DNA of 64,000 nucleotides from Micromonospora phytophila (GCF_023656545.1 NZ_JAMOKF010000001.1:28349-92348); one strand, 5' to 3'; numbered from the stretch's first letter, positions 35,192-44,581 are shown. Translations and numbers: made by a program. Notes: a model not told the origin generated them from the sequence alone.

Positions 35192-35899
35192 ATGAGTGCA
35201 GATTCGACGACGAAGAACGTCGTCCTCGTGCACGGCGGCTTCGTCGATGGCTCCGGCTGGCAGGGCGTGTACGACCAGCTCACCAACGACGGCTTCAACG
35301 TCACCATCGTTCAGAACCCGACCCTCTCGTTTGAGGGGGACGTGGCCGCCACCCGCTGGGTCCTGGACGGCCAGGATGGCCCGGTCGTCCTCGTTGGCCA
35401 CTCCTACGGCGGCGTCGTCATCAGCGAGGCAGGGAACCACCCCAACGTGGCCGCGCTGGTCTACATCGCGGCGTTCGCTCCCGACCAGGGGGAGTCGGTC
35501 CAGACCCTCATCGCCAACCCGCCGCCCGGCGCGCCGGTGCCGCCGATCCTGCCGCCCCGGGACGGCTTCCTGCTGCTCGACCGGGAGCAGTTCGCCGGAT
35601 CCTTCGCCGCCGACCTGCCCGCGCAGCAGGCCGCCTTCATGGCTGACTCGCAGGTGCCGTGGGGCGTGGACGCCCTGAGCGGTCAGGTGACCGAGCCGGC
35701 CTGGCGCACCAAGCCGAGCTGGTACCTGGTCGCCACCGAGGACAGGATGATCCCGCCGCCCGCGCAGCGGGCCATGAGCGAGCGTACGGGCGCGACGGTG
35801 GCGGAGGCTGCTGGAAGCCACTCGATCTATGTGTCCCAGCCCGCAGCGGTGGCCTCGCTGATCAAGGACGCGGCCAGCGGAGCACACAGCCCGTCCTAG
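35192..35899 (+). CDS. alpha/beta hydrolase (cytoplasmic paralogue)
   Basis: 235 residues with GGAGGA five bases before the ATG. The oxyanion motif VLVHGGFVDGSGW, nucleophile elbow VLVGHSYGGVV, acid in LVATEDRMIPP and His in AAGSHSIYVSQP are intact. This is the RsbQ/EstA-like small esterase type common in actinobacteria. The next gene is a secreted version of the same protein. Confidence 0.92.
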   Translation: MSADSTTKNVVLVHGGFVDGSGWQGVYDQLTNDGFNVTIVQNPTLSFEGDVAATRWVLDGQDGPVVLVGHSYGGVVISEAGNHPNVAALVYIAAFAPDQGESVQTLIANPPPGAPVPPILPPRDGFLLLDREQFAGSFAADLPAQQAAFMADSQVPWGVDALSGQVTEPAWRTKPSWYLVATEDRMIPPPAQRAMSERTGATVAEAAGSHSIYVSQPAAVASLIKDAASGAHSPS

Positions 35900-36138
35900 C
35901 TCGACGACCCCTGGAGACCCTCGTCGCCTGCCGTCGGATGGACGGTCCGCGACCAGGTCTTCCCACGCCACCCCGGCACGTCGAGCCGGCTGAACAGCCG
36001 CTGCCGAGCCTGGGATGGATCCCTGCCGACTCTGATTCGGCCTGTTCCTCATGCCTGACCAACTCGGCCGGTATCCACCCGCCGGGGCGCAGCGCTGCGC
36101 GCCTTCGTGTCTCCACCCCGAGAGAGAGATAGAAGACA

Positions 36139-36984
36139 ATGAACCTTCGCCGTATCCTGCGGCCTTCCGCCTGGCTCGCAACCGCCGGTGCAGCCGTCGC
36201 TGTGGCAGGTGTACTCGCCTCGACGGCCTCCGCCGCGCCGATGCACCACTTCGGCTCGGGAAAGGACAAGCCCACGGTCGTGCTGGTGCACGGAGGCTTC
36301 GCCGACGCCACCAACAGTTGGAACGGGGTGGTGAAGCGGCTCCAGGACGAGGGCTACCCGGTCATGGCGCCGGCCAACCCCCTGCGCGGCCTTGCCACCG
36401 ACTCGGCGTACCTCGCCAGCGTGCTGGGCAGCATCGAGGGGCCGGTCGTCCTGGTCGGCCACTCCTACGGCGGGGCCGTGATCACCAACGCGGCCGCCAA
36501 CGACCCTGACGTCAAGGCCCTCGTCTACATCGCGGCCTTCGTGCCCGACAAGGGCGAGACGCTCGGAGAGCTGATCGGCAAGTACCCCGGTAGCGAGATC
36601 CAGCCCGCCCTGAACCACGTGCCCTTCCCCAACCCGGACGGCTCGACCGGCACGGACCTCTACATCCAGGCCGACAAGTTCCGCGACGTCTTCGCCGCCG
36701 ACCTGCCGGAGTCGACCACCACGGTGATGTCCGCGACCCAGCGGCCGTTCAGCGCCCAGTCCTTCGCCGATACGACGCAGGCGGCGGCGTGGCACACCAT
36801 CCCGTCCTGGGGTCTGGTCGCCACCGCCGACAAGGCAATTCCGGCGGAGCTTGAGCGATTCGAGTACCAGCGGGCCGGTGCCCGCAAGGTGGTCGAGGTG
36901 AGCGGCGCATCTCACAGCGTCATGGCCAGCCAGCCCGGCGTGGTGACCAAGCTCATCGTCGAAGCGGCCAACGCCACCGACTGA
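36139..36984 (+). CDS. alpha/beta hydrolase with signal peptide (secreted paralogue)
   Basis: 281 residues. A Sec signal peptide (RRILRPSAWLATAGAAVAVA..ASAA) precedes a domain closely matching the gene before it: VVLVHGGFADATNSW, VVLVGHSYGGAVITN, LVATADKAIP and SGASHSVMASQPG. A GAGAGATAGAAGA stretch serves as ribosome binding site. One enzyme type appears to work both inside and outside the cell. A strong hairpin follows. Confidence 0.92.
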   Translation: MNLRRILRPSAWLATAGAAVAVAGVLASTASAAPMHHFGSGKDKPTVVLVHGGFADATNSWNGVVKRLQDEGYPVMAPANPLRGLATDSAYLASVLGSIEGPVVLVGHSYGGAVITNAAANDPDVKALVYIAAFVPDKGETLGELIGKYPGSEIQPALNHVPFPNPDGSTGTDLYIQADKFRDVFAADLPESTTTVMSATQRPFSAQSFADTTQAAAWHTIPSWGLVATADKAIPAELERFEYQRAGARKVVEVSGASHSVMASQPGVVTKLIVEAANATD

Positions 36985-37028
36985 CCCGGCGGCATACGCC
37001 AGGTGCAGTTCAGGCGCTGCGACGTGCG

Positions 37029-37065
37029 GGCGGTCAGCCCAAGGACGCCCTTTGGGCTGACCGCC
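37029..37065. terminator. bidirectional terminator
   Basis: Perfect 14-bp stem (37029-37042 with 37052-37065) and a nine-base loop between the converging hydrolase and glycosidase genes, 44 and 11 bases from their stops. Confidence 0.85.
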
Positions 37066-37076
37066 CCGCCGTCCGT

Positions 37077-38930
37077 TCACCGTCGCTGGTCGTTCACCGG
37101 CCGACCGCTCTCCTGAAAGGACGGGATGAGCCGGCCTGGTGCCGGCGGAAGGTCGTGACTCCCGGCGTCCACGTCAGTGAGGTCTCCGGCGGCGTTGATG
37201 AGGCCGATGTGTGAGAACGCCTGAGGGAAGTTGCCCAGGGCTTCCCCGCTGTACGGGTCGATCTGCTCGGCGAACAGGCCCAGGTCGTTGACCCGGTCGG
37301 CGAGCCGCTCGAAAAGCTGCCCGGCCCGGTCGCGCTCGCCGGTCAGCGCGAGGCAGCTGACCAGCCAGAACGAGCAGATCACGAAGCCGGCGGGGTCTCC
37401 CTCCCAGCGGCGTAGCAGCCCGTTGTGAGACAACCGATCCTCGATTAGCCGGATGGTGGAACGCATTTTCGGGTCATCGGCGGGAAGGAAGCCGACCAAC
37501 GGCATCAGCAGCACCGACGCATCCAACTCCTCGGTGTCGAACGCCGCGGTGAAGGCGGCAAGCCGGTCGCTCCAACCCCGGGTCAGGACGGCTCGGCGTA
37601 CCTCATCCCGTGCCGCTGCCCACCTGGCGACGTCCGCCTCGGAGCCGAGGCGGGACCCGAAGCGTACGGCTCTGTCCAACGCCGTCCAGCACTGCACCTT
37701 CGAGGACACGTAGTGGCGTGCGGCGCCGCGTGCCTCCCACATCCCGGCGTCCGGCAGGTGCCAGTCCTGCTCGGCCCGCTCGATCATCGCGCGCAGCAGT
37801 TGGCGGACGTGCGGCGGCATCGGGTCGAGATGCTCGCGCATCAGCCAGGCAGCGGCGAGCGCCTCGCCGGGCACGTCGCTCTGACGCTGCTGCCAGGCGT
37901 CGTTGCCGACCATTACCGGGCGGCTGCCGGCGTAGCCGGCGAGGTGGTCGAGGTGGTGTTCGGTGAGGTCCCGTTCCCCCTCCACGCCGTACATGATCGG
38001 CACGATGCCTTCGTTCACGCCCATCGACCGCGCCAACCACCCGATCTGCAGGTTGACCTCATCCGTGCAAGCCACGCGCCAGAGCGCCTCCAGTGTGAAG
38101 CTGAAGTCGCGTACCCAGCCGTAGCGGTAGTCGTAGTTACGCTCGCCGCCCAACTCCTCGGGCAGGGACATCGTCGGGGCGGCCACCATCGCGCCACTGG
38201 GCCGGTAGGTCATGCCCTGCACCACCAGCGCGCTGCGTAGTACCTGGTCCCGGTAGAGGCCACGGTAGTCGTGCAGACCCATGAAGGAGCGCCAGCCCGC
38301 GACGGCGTTGTCGATCACCTGCTCGGCGTCGAGCATCGCCGGCGGTCCGGCGCCGTAAGCCGGTGCGTACCCCACGGTGAAGCCACGCGTCTCGCCGGCC
38401 CGTACCGTGAACGATCCGGACGCCTCCCCGGCCTCGCAGACCAACGGGACGGTGGCGCGCAGATCCAGCCGGGCCGACGCGGCTATAGCGACCAGCGCGT
38501 CGTCCTGCCGCACCAGCTGGGCGGCCATCCGGCCGTACTCGAACCGTGGCCGGTAGTGCAACCGTAGTCGAACCTCGCCGGAGAGCCCTCGCACCACCCG
38601 GGCCAGCACCCTCGGCGAGCGCAGACCAACCTCATGGCCCCGCGCACCCGGTTCCAGGGCCAGCGCGTCGATCACCGCCACGGTGCCGGTCGCGGTGGTG
38701 AAGACGGTGCGCAGCACGAGCGTATCGGTCAGATAGGCACGTTCCGTGCTGAACCTACCCTCGGGGCGGATCACCCAGTGCCCGGCCTCATCATCAAGCA
38801 GGCGGGCGAACACGGACGGAGCGTCGAAGCGTGCAGGGCACCACCAGTTCACCGACCCGGCGCGGTCGACCAGCACCGCGCTGCGACCATCCGCCAAGAA
38901 GCCGTGCTCCGCGATCCGTCCGCACCCCAT
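37077..38930 (-). CDS. glycoside hydrolase family 15 protein (glucoamylase/trehalase type)
   Basis: 617 residues from the ATG at 38930. An N-terminal beta-sandwich (IAEHGFLADGRSAVLVDRAG) is followed by an alpha/alpha barrel. YDYRYGWVRDFSFTLEALWR is the substrate-binding loop, and FAEQIDPYSGEALGNFPQAF holds the catalytic Glu of the C-terminal side. The EGERDLTEHHLDHLAGYAGS segment resembles GH15 trehalases of actinobacteria, so trehalose or a maltodextrin is the likely substrate. No signal peptide, so cytoplasmic. The start has no good ribosome binding site and may be leaderless. Confidence 0.9.
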   Translation of the reverse strand: MGCGRIAEHGFLADGRSAVLVDRAGSVNWWCPARFDAPSVFARLLDDEAGHWVIRPEGRFSTERAYLTDTLVLRTVFTTATGTVAVIDALALEPGARGHEVGLRSPRVLARVVRGLSGEVRLRLHYRPRFEYGRMAAQLVRQDDALVAIAASARLDLRATVPLVCEAGEASGSFTVRAGETRGFTVGYAPAYGAGPPAMLDAEQVIDNAVAGWRSFMGLHDYRGLYRDQVLRSALVVQGMTYRPSGAMVAAPTMSLPEELGGERNYDYRYGWVRDFSFTLEALWRVACTDEVNLQIGWLARSMGVNEGIVPIMYGVEGERDLTEHHLDHLAGYAGSRPVMVGNDAWQQRQSDVPGEALAAAWLMREHLDPMPPHVRQLLRAMIERAEQDWHLPDAGMWEARGAARHYVSSKVQCWTALDRAVRFGSRLGSEADVARWAAARDEVRRAVLTRGWSDRLAAFTAAFDTEELDASVLLMPLVGFLPADDPKMRSTIRLIEDRLSHNGLLRRWEGDPAGFVICSFWLVSCLALTGERDRAGQLFERLADRVNDLGLFAEQIDPYSGEALGNFPQAFSHIGLINAAGDLTDVDAGSHDLPPAPGRLIPSFQESGRPVNDQRR

Positions 38931-39091
38931 GTAACGGACTACCCGAGCGGAACGGAGTGACACGCCACGTCCTGCCTCGAACCACCGTGCAAAGCCTGAC
39001 AGCAGCTGAAAACCTCTCAGCACCCAAGCCACCCCCAGTCGGGCGCCTTCCACAGATCACAGTGGGTCTGCTCCGGCCCAAGATCGTTGAT

Positions 39092-39823
39092 ATGGTCCCG
39101 GCCGTGGCCCAACTCGATCCGCTCGGTCAACCCGCGCTGCCGCCTTACCCATCCGCGCCGTCTGGCGACGAGAGGTCCCAATACCAGCCGTATCCGCAGT
39201 ACCAGCCCCACCAGCCCGTGACGCCCGACCCGGGCATCAACGGCTTCGCGGTGGCCTCCCTGGTGCTGGGGGTCATTGGTGGGGTCCTGCTCAGCGTGAT
39301 CTTCGGCATCGTCGCGCTCGTCCAGATGCGTACCCGGCCCTACCGTGGCAAGGGGCTGGCGATCGCCGGCCTGGTGCTCTCCGGTGTTTGGGTGCTGGGC
39401 CTGGCCACACTGATCGTGGTGGCGATCGCGTCGGGTGCCGACCGCGACCCCTCCGGCGAGCTGACCGACGGCGGTTCGGTGAGCGCCCGGCAGCTGCGGC
39501 CGGGCGACTGTGTCAACGACCTTCAAGACAGCGACAACGTTCTCAGTCTGCCGGCGGTTCCCTGTGCGCAACCACACGAGGGCGAGGTCTTCGCCGCCTT
39601 CGCGTTGTCGGGACCCGACTGGCCCGGCGAGGGGCACGTGTTGGAGAAGGCGGACCAGGGCTGCCAAGACCGTTTCGAGTCCTACGCCCCGACGGCGGAC
39701 TTCGAGTCCTTTGAACTCTTCGTCCTCTATCCGACGCAGCGGGCGTGGATTAGAGGTGACCACAATGTCACCTGCGTCGCAATGGATCCCGCCGGCAAGA
39801 GCACCGGCTCCCTGCGCGGCTGA
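39092..39823 (+). CDS. DUF4190/septum formation-like membrane protein
   Basis: 243 residues. A Pro/Tyr/Gln-rich cytosolic N-terminus (YQPYPQYQPHQP) leads to two hydrophobic helices with the DUF4190 signature (GFAVASLVLGVIGG and GKGLAIAGLVLSG). An extracellular domain has LRPGDCVND, VPCAQPHEGEVFAAF and paired Cys residues, as in actinobacterial septum-formation family proteins. The start could also be the GTG at 39104. Role in the cell envelope is inferred from the family only. Confidence 0.85.
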   Translation: MVPAVAQLDPLGQPALPPYPSAPSGDERSQYQPYPQYQPHQPVTPDPGINGFAVASLVLGVIGGVLLSVIFGIVALVQMRTRPYRGKGLAIAGLVLSGVWVLGLATLIVVAIASGADRDPSGELTDGGSVSARQLRPGDCVNDLQDSDNVLSLPAVPCAQPHEGEVFAAFALSGPDWPGEGHVLEKADQGCQDRFESYAPTADFESFELFVLYPTQRAWIRGDHNVTCVAMDPAGKSTGSLRG

Positions 39824-39916
39824 CCCCGCGGCGACACGGCCGCACCGCTGCGCCCTGCCTGTACACCGCCAGCGGTGACAGTGCACCAGGGATCCATCCG
39901 AGCGAGGGAGGGCGAG

Positions 39917-40692
39917 GTGCCGTTCACCGGTAGTCACGTCGCGGCCGTTTTGCCGCTGACGCGGTCAGCGTGGCTGGTGCCGTCGGCCTTGGTGATCGGG
40001 AGCATGGTTCCTGATCTGCCTTACTACGTGCCGCTGCCGGTGGAGGCGACGCTGACCCACTCGCTTGCCGGCGTCCTCGGCGTTGACGTGGTGCTGGGTT
40101 TGGTGGCAGTGGCCCTGTGGCACGGGCTGTTGGCTCGCTTCCTGATCGCCATCTCGCCGGTCCGGCTACGCGATCGCCTACCCCCGCCCGCGCGTCGACG
40201 TTCTCGGCCGGCTGTCCGTGTGGCGATGGTGGTCGTCTCGCTGGTGGTTGGCGCGGCGACTCACGTGGTGTGGGACTCGTTCACGCACGACGGGATGTGG
40301 GGTACTGCGCACATCGGCTGGCTGGCCGAGTCGCACCTCGGCACGGCCGGTTATCGCTGGGCGCAGCGCGTGAGCGGCGTCGTCGGTGCCGCCGCCGTCG
40401 TGGTCTGGCTGGTCCGATGGTGGCGTGCGCGGTCGCCCGCGACCGCGACCGCGCAGTGGTCCTCGGCCGAACGCGTGCTGGTGGTGGTGGCTTGGACGCC
40501 ATCGGGCTCGCCGCCGCTGGCGGCGCCGCGCTGGCCGCCACGGAGGAGGTGGCACCGCAGCGAATGGTGTTCCTGGCCGTCACCCGTGCTGGCGGTGCCG
40601 GTATGACGACCGCGACCGTCCTCGCGGCCTGCTACGCCGTCGTGGCCCGGCACGACCACCGATCCTGCGCTGGCCGCAGCCGCTCAAGCTAG
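39917..40692 (+). pseudogene. DUF4184 family membrane protein, frameshifted near the C-terminus
   Basis: The GTG at 39917 follows GAGGGAGGG and gives VPFTGSHVAAVLPLTRSAWL then VPSALVIGSMVPDLPYYVPL, typical of DUF4184, with several membrane helices and the HVVWDSFTHDGMWG motif. At about 40485, in a GGTGGTGGTGG run, the frame changes. The original frame yields a Trp/Pro/Arg-rich tail ending at 40606. The +1 frame gives LDAIGLAAAGGAALAATEEV then MVFLAVTRAGGAGMTTATVL to 40692, a credible membrane C-terminus. A true mutation and a sequencing slip cannot be distinguished here. Confidence 0.75.
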
Positions 40693-40742
40693 CCCAGGTT
40701 GAAAGCTGTCAAGCTCTTATGCCTCGCCCTGATGCCATCCTG

Positions 40743-40978
40743 ACTGCGGCACGCCGGAGTCAGTGCGTGCGGCGATCGGCAGCTCTACGTCCAGACCGCG
40801 GGCCCCGTGCCGTCCTGGACCGTCGTCTGCGCCACCAACCGGCTCTGCGCCGGCGTCGGCCTCGTCGAGGGCGAGGGCTGCCCGTGCGGGATGCCCGGGG
40901 CGGTGGAGGGCGTCGCCCACATCTGGCCGCACCCCCTCGTCCTCGGTGCGGTCGCGGGGGCCGCACTGACCCGGTAGC
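40743..40978 (+). pseudogene. small hypothetical gene fragment without start
   Basis: An open frame after a TGA encodes CGDRQLYVQTAGPVPSWTVV, CATNRLCAGVGLVEGEGCPC and a closing HPLVLGAVAGAALTR before TAG. Five or six Cys residues and a hydrophobic end look genuine, but no usable start codon is present. Probably a truncated small gene. Confidence 0.35.
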
Positions 40979-40995
40979 CGGGTCGGGCAAAGACG

Positions 40996-41027
40996 GACGC
41001 CCCCACCACCTCACGGCAGCGGGGGCG
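40996..41027. terminator. probable terminator between converging genes
   Basis: An eight-base GC stem (40996-41003 with 41020-41027) with a 16-base loop, 13 bases beyond the stop of the minus-strand surface protein gene. Confidence 0.5.
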
Positions 41028-41039
41028 TTCCGGTGAAGG

Positions 41040-41933
41040 TCAGGCGTCGAAGCGGACCCGACGGCGGCGCGCCACCACCAGCGCCACGCCAGCGAGCACC
41101 GCGATCACACCGACGGCGCCGAGCGCAGTGGCGTTGACACCGGTGACGGGAAGGCCGCCCGGCGCGGCGCTGGTGGTCGGCGGGGCGGTGGTCGGCTTGA
41201 GGGGGTTGGACTCGCAGCCAATCCCCGGAGTGCCCCTGTTGCCGTCCAAGCCCCACGGGTCGTTGTTCACGTCCACCAACGTGACCCGGTACTTCACGTC
41301 AGAGCAGTTGACCGTGCCGGGAGGGTTGGGGAAGTCGGCGCACAGGTTCTGCTTGGTGCCGGTGTAGACGTACGCCTCGCAGTCGCGCGGCTCCGCGGGC
41401 TGGCTGGTCGGCGGGGTGGTCGGCGTCTTCGTCGGTTCGGCGCCCGGCTCGACCGCCTGGAAGTTGATGGCCTTGCCGTCGATCTTCAAGTTCTTCACGA
41501 CCACTGTGCCGGCGGTGCCGTTGTCGTACACCACGCCGGCCGCCCCGATGGCACCGGCTTCCGCGACGGTGAAGGTGACCGCGCCGTCCGCGCCGCACTG
41601 CGTGCCGCCGCCGATGTTCTGATCCCACGAGTTGGTGTTGACGCCGCCGACGACGACGAAGACGCGCGGGGCGCCACCGTTGCACACCGCGCCGTCGGAC
41701 AGCTCGTAGGAGAAGCTGATCTCGGTGCCGGTCTCGACCTCGACGCCGAGGTTCGCGGCCTCGACGGAGGTGTTGCCGCCGGTCAGCGTGACGGCGTGCT
41801 GGCCGGTGATGGCCGAGTCACCGTTGGCCGTCCACACCGGATCGCCGGGAACGGCCTGGGCGGAACCGGCCAGAGCCAGGGACGAGAGAACGAACGCGCC
41901 GACCGCGGCGCCGACAATCCTGAGCGTGCGCAT
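41040..41933 (-). CDS. LPXTG-type cell wall-anchored surface protein
   Basis: 297 residues. A Sec signal peptide (IVGAAVGAFVLSSLALAGSA) is followed by a beta-rich extracellular domain, a TKTPTTPPTSQP linker and a Cys-containing region. A classical sorting signal closes the protein: LPVTG at 261-265, a hydrophobic helix and the basic tail ARRRRVRF. Sortase should attach it to peptidoglycan. GAGGGG lies five bases before the ATG. No sortase gene is in the window. Ligand or role unknown. Confidence 0.9.
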   Translation of the reverse strand: MRTLRIVGAAVGAFVLSSLALAGSAQAVPGDPVWTANGDSAITGQHAVTLTGGNTSVEAANLGVEVETGTEISFSYELSDGAVCNGGAPRVFVVVGGVNTNSWDQNIGGGTQCGADGAVTFTVAEAGAIGAAGVVYDNGTAGTVVVKNLKIDGKAINFQAVEPGAEPTKTPTTPPTSQPAEPRDCEAYVYTGTKQNLCADFPNPPGTVNCSDVKYRVTLVDVNNDPWGLDGNRGTPGIGCESNPLKPTTAPPTTSAAPGGLPVTGVNATALGAVGVIAVLAGVALVVARRRRVRFDA

Positions 41934-42245
41934 AGAACCCCTCGGTTGAGTGTCGGTTCCCGCCTGTCGGCGTGAACTGGGCAGTCCGACAGGATCAACG
42001 ACCGTCCGGACCACGCAGAACCCGAGGAACACTACTATCAGTCGTCAATCCGTGACTGTCACCTGTTCGGGCCCGGGACGGTCGGTCGCGCGGCCCACAG
42101 CATGCACGCTGGACGACAGAGCGGATCGGCTGTTCGGCCCATGCCCGGCTCCTGCACGCCTACCTCGCAGCGAAGTCCCGGGCACGGGCGACCTGAGAAA
42201 ATGCCTGCTGCACCACCCTCGACGCCAACCAGGGAAGGGCGACCA
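41934..42245. other. intergenic region
   Basis: About 310 bases; no gene, terminator or clear promoter could be supported. Confidence 0.4.
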
Positions 42246-42374
42246 GTGGAGACCGACATGCAGTACGCGTTGATGCAGGCGGCCTAACGAGGCCTGGGAC
42301 ACCAACGAAGCGCAGCGGGTCGAGGGCTTCGACAACATCATCGTCATCCCCGACACCGTCCTGAACGAGGGGGA
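42246..42374 (+). pseudogene. frameshifted fragment of an unknown gene
   Basis: METDMQYALMQAA ends at a TAA that arises from an apparent extra A in GGCCTAACGAGG. Skipping that base continues as YEAWDTNEAQRVEGFDNIIV then IPDTVLNEG, a coherent protein-like stretch. It then runs into the IS3 remnant. Family not recognised. Confidence 0.45.
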
Positions 42375-42376
42375 CG

Positions 42377-42550
42377 GCCCTGGGCTTCAGCAAGCATGCC
42401 TACCACGCATGGCGCGCCGACCCGGTCTCACAGCGCCACTGGGACGACGCCCACCTGATCAACGCCGCCCTGAACATCCACCACGACGACCCCGCGTGCG
42501 GATACGGGCGCGTGATCCTCATAGCTGAGGCTGGGGAGCTGGTCGTGCCA
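42377..42550 (+). pseudogene. IS3-family transposase orfB remnant
   Basis: ALGFSKHAYHAWRADPVSQR then HWDDAHLINAALNIHHDDPA matches the N-terminal segment of IS3-type orfB proteins (..GYYAWR..PVSQRDWDDAHLINAA..IHHDDPEFGY..). The catalytic DDE domain is missing, and homology stops near CGYG. Confidence 0.7.
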
Positions 42551-42734
42551 GCTGTACCAGCCCCACTGAACAATGAAGCCGTCGGCGTCGCTGTCCGGCC
42601 CTGGCTCCAGGCCGTCGACCGGCTGGGCAAGAAACTCGCGGAACGCCTTCCACGCCGCCTCCACTTTTCTATGCCGCGAGTCGCGCGTCCGGTTACGTCC
42701 AGGCAACATCGGACATCAAGTAGCCGATGTGAGG

Positions 42735-43502
42735 TCAGTAGTCGAGGTAGATCGGGGCTTCGGCAATGCCGTCGTACACCGTGGCGACCTGCAGTTCGGG
42801 GTCATTGAAAAGATGAGCTTCACCCCGGTATACGGCAATGACCTTTTCCCCGCCCCGCCACCAGGTGTCCGACACGCCGGCGACTTCCGGGAACGGTTCC
42901 AGGTTTGACAGATCCAGTCGGTCAACAGCTGCGCCCCGCACCTTGGTGATCTCGGACGCCCAATGAGCAGCCCGGTACACCAACGCCAGGGACTCGACCC
43001 AGCCGGCGACGGACTCGTGCAGCACTGCCCTGCGGCGACTGTCCTCGATGCCGAACTCCCCACGAGGACCGATGAAAAATCCGTAAGGCATGGAGAACCG
43101 CTGGTCACCCGCGTCGAACCACCAGTCACCCGTCGAGTCCATCTCGGGCATGTCGCTACGGAAGATCTTCGGGCCACCTTCATAGTGTGGCGCTGGAGGT
43201 AGCAACAGGCCCCCCCACATGGCTTCGAACGCTGCCATCCGGTCGACGACGGTGGCCGGAATGCCGTGGTTGAGCCAGTGGTCGCGGATGTCGCTGCTCA
43301 TCTCGCTGTAGAGGCGGTGTCCGTCGCCGTGGACGAAGCTTCCCGCACGCCTGGTCAACGCAGCCGTTATGGGTTTCTCCTCAACAACTCGATCATCGGG
43401 GCATGCGCATTCTGCCGGTTGGTCGCTCCGCTCTGCCAGGACTTTCTCGACGGAAGAAACCGTGGCGGTCAGCATCCCCATCTGCCGCTCACCGCGCTGC
43501 AT
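42735..43502 (-). CDS. hypothetical protein, possibly SUKH-like
   Basis: About 255 residues if it starts at the ATG at 43502; ATGs at 43481 and 43302 are alternatives and the upstream limit is set by the divergent barstar gene. The body (IPATVVDRMAAFEAMWGGLL, then DQRFSMPYGFFIGPRGEFGI and WWRGGEKVIAVYRGEAHLF) has the mixed alpha/beta, Trp- and Gly-rich look of SUKH/SMI1-type immunity proteins, but I cannot assign the family firmly. Its divergent neighbour is a barstar. Confidence 0.7.
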   Translation of the reverse strand: MQRGERQMGMLTATVSSVEKVLAERSDQPAECACPDDRVVEEKPITAALTRRAGSFVHGDGHRLYSEMSSDIRDHWLNHGIPATVVDRMAAFEAMWGGLLLPPAPHYEGGPKIFRSDMPEMDSTGDWWFDAGDQRFSMPYGFFIGPRGEFGIEDSRRRAVLHESVAGWVESLALVYRAAHWASEITKVRGAAVDRLDLSNLEPFPEVAGVSDTWWRGGEKVIAVYRGEAHLFNDPELQVATVYDGIAEAPIYLDY

Positions 43503-43576
43503 CGCTTGACCATGCGCCGAGGTGAGGGAGGGACTGTTAGCTTGCCTCGCGGTCGGGGGACGCCGACACTTGCCGC

Positions 43577-43957
43577 GTGACGACGGTGTACGTGATCGAC
43601 GGGAGGCGGGTGCAGACGCTTGAGGACTTCTGGCGAGTGATCGGCGAAGCTGTGAACGGTCCGGGTGGGTACTTCGGCCGGAACCTCGACGCGCTCCACG
43701 ACTGTCTGCACGGAGGGATGGGTGCCCCCGAGGACGATGACTACGTCTTCGAGTGGCGCTACCACGAGGTTTCCAGGCGCAATCTTGGATACACCGAGAC
43801 GGCAAGACAGCTGAGAATCCGGCTCGATCGCTGCCATCCGTCGAATCGGCCCTTGGTCAAGGCTGATCTCAGGGCCGCGAAGGCTGGAACCGGGCCGACC
43901 GTCTTCGACTGGCTCACTGGCATCCTCGACCAGCACGGCAAACTTCGTCTGGCATAG
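43577..43957 (+). CDS. barstar family protein
   Basis: 126 residues from a GTG. IDGRRVQTLEDFWRVIGEAV followed by YFGRNLDALHDCLHGGMG matches the barstar core, in which the YxGxNLDALWDCL helix plugs the active site of barnase-type ribonucleases. VFEWRYHE is the next conserved strand. A C-terminal extension of about 30 residues goes beyond typical barstar. No barnase-like RNase gene is nearby, so it may protect against a toxin made elsewhere. Confidence 0.9.
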   Translation: MTTVYVIDGRRVQTLEDFWRVIGEAVNGPGGYFGRNLDALHDCLHGGMGAPEDDDYVFEWRYHEVSRRNLGYTETARQLRIRLDRCHPSNRPLVKADLRAAKAGTGPTVFDWLTGILDQHGKLRLA

Positions 43958-44143
43958 CGCTACCGCGGCTCAGGCTCGGGGCAGGCGTCCTCGACCCGTC
44001 TGTTTGAGGTTCCTCCCGGGTCTGGACACCGTCCCCTCCTGGCCGACGACGCTGGGGCTTGTTGACCGAGTCGAAAGCATCCGTCATGCCGCTGACCGCG
44101 CGGTCAGCCATCGACGGCGGCCCTTTCTCCCTACGCTGGCAGC

Positions 44144-44581
44144 ATGGCCACGTGGACATGGTCGGATGCCTGGGTCTTTTCGTCGATCAAAGGCACCGGT
44201 CCGGACGATGGTTACAGGCTGAGCGAGATCCTCATGACGGCCGACACCATCAATCACGCCGTCCTGACCGAAGCCGAGTTCACCCGTGCAGTGCCCCGCC
44301 TTCTGGCCGTGGGCCTAATCGGGGCCGATGCCGAAGCCGACCGCTACTGGCTTACTGAGACCGGTCGGGCGCTGTACCGACAGCGGATGAAACGACGCGG
44401 CCTGTTCGGCTGGATGGACGCGATCCCTCCGGCGTTGGGCCGACTCGGCGAGCCGCAGGACAGCGCTTGGTCTCTGCCCGCGGGTGCCTTCGACCAGGCG
44501 GTTCGTGAGTACCTCAAGCAGGCCAAGCAGACCCTCAAACGGCTGGGCGGTCCAACAGTCCAAGATCCGCCAGTGTCGTGA
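44144..44581 (+). CDS. hypothetical protein with winged-helix-like domain
   Basis: 145 residues. DGYRLSEILMTADTINHAVL then TEAEFTRAVPRLLAVGLI and YWLTETGRALYRQRM give the helix-turn-helix-wing pattern seen in small actinobacterial proteins that need not bind DNA. The C-terminal half is helical. No strong ribosome binding site is present. Confidence 0.7.
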   Translation: MATWTWSDAWVFSSIKGTGPDDGYRLSEILMTADTINHAVLTEAEFTRAVPRLLAVGLIGADAEADRYWLTETGRALYRQRMKRRGLFGWMDAIPPALGRLGEPQDSAWSLPAGAFDQAVREYLKQAKQTLKRLGGPTVQDPPVS

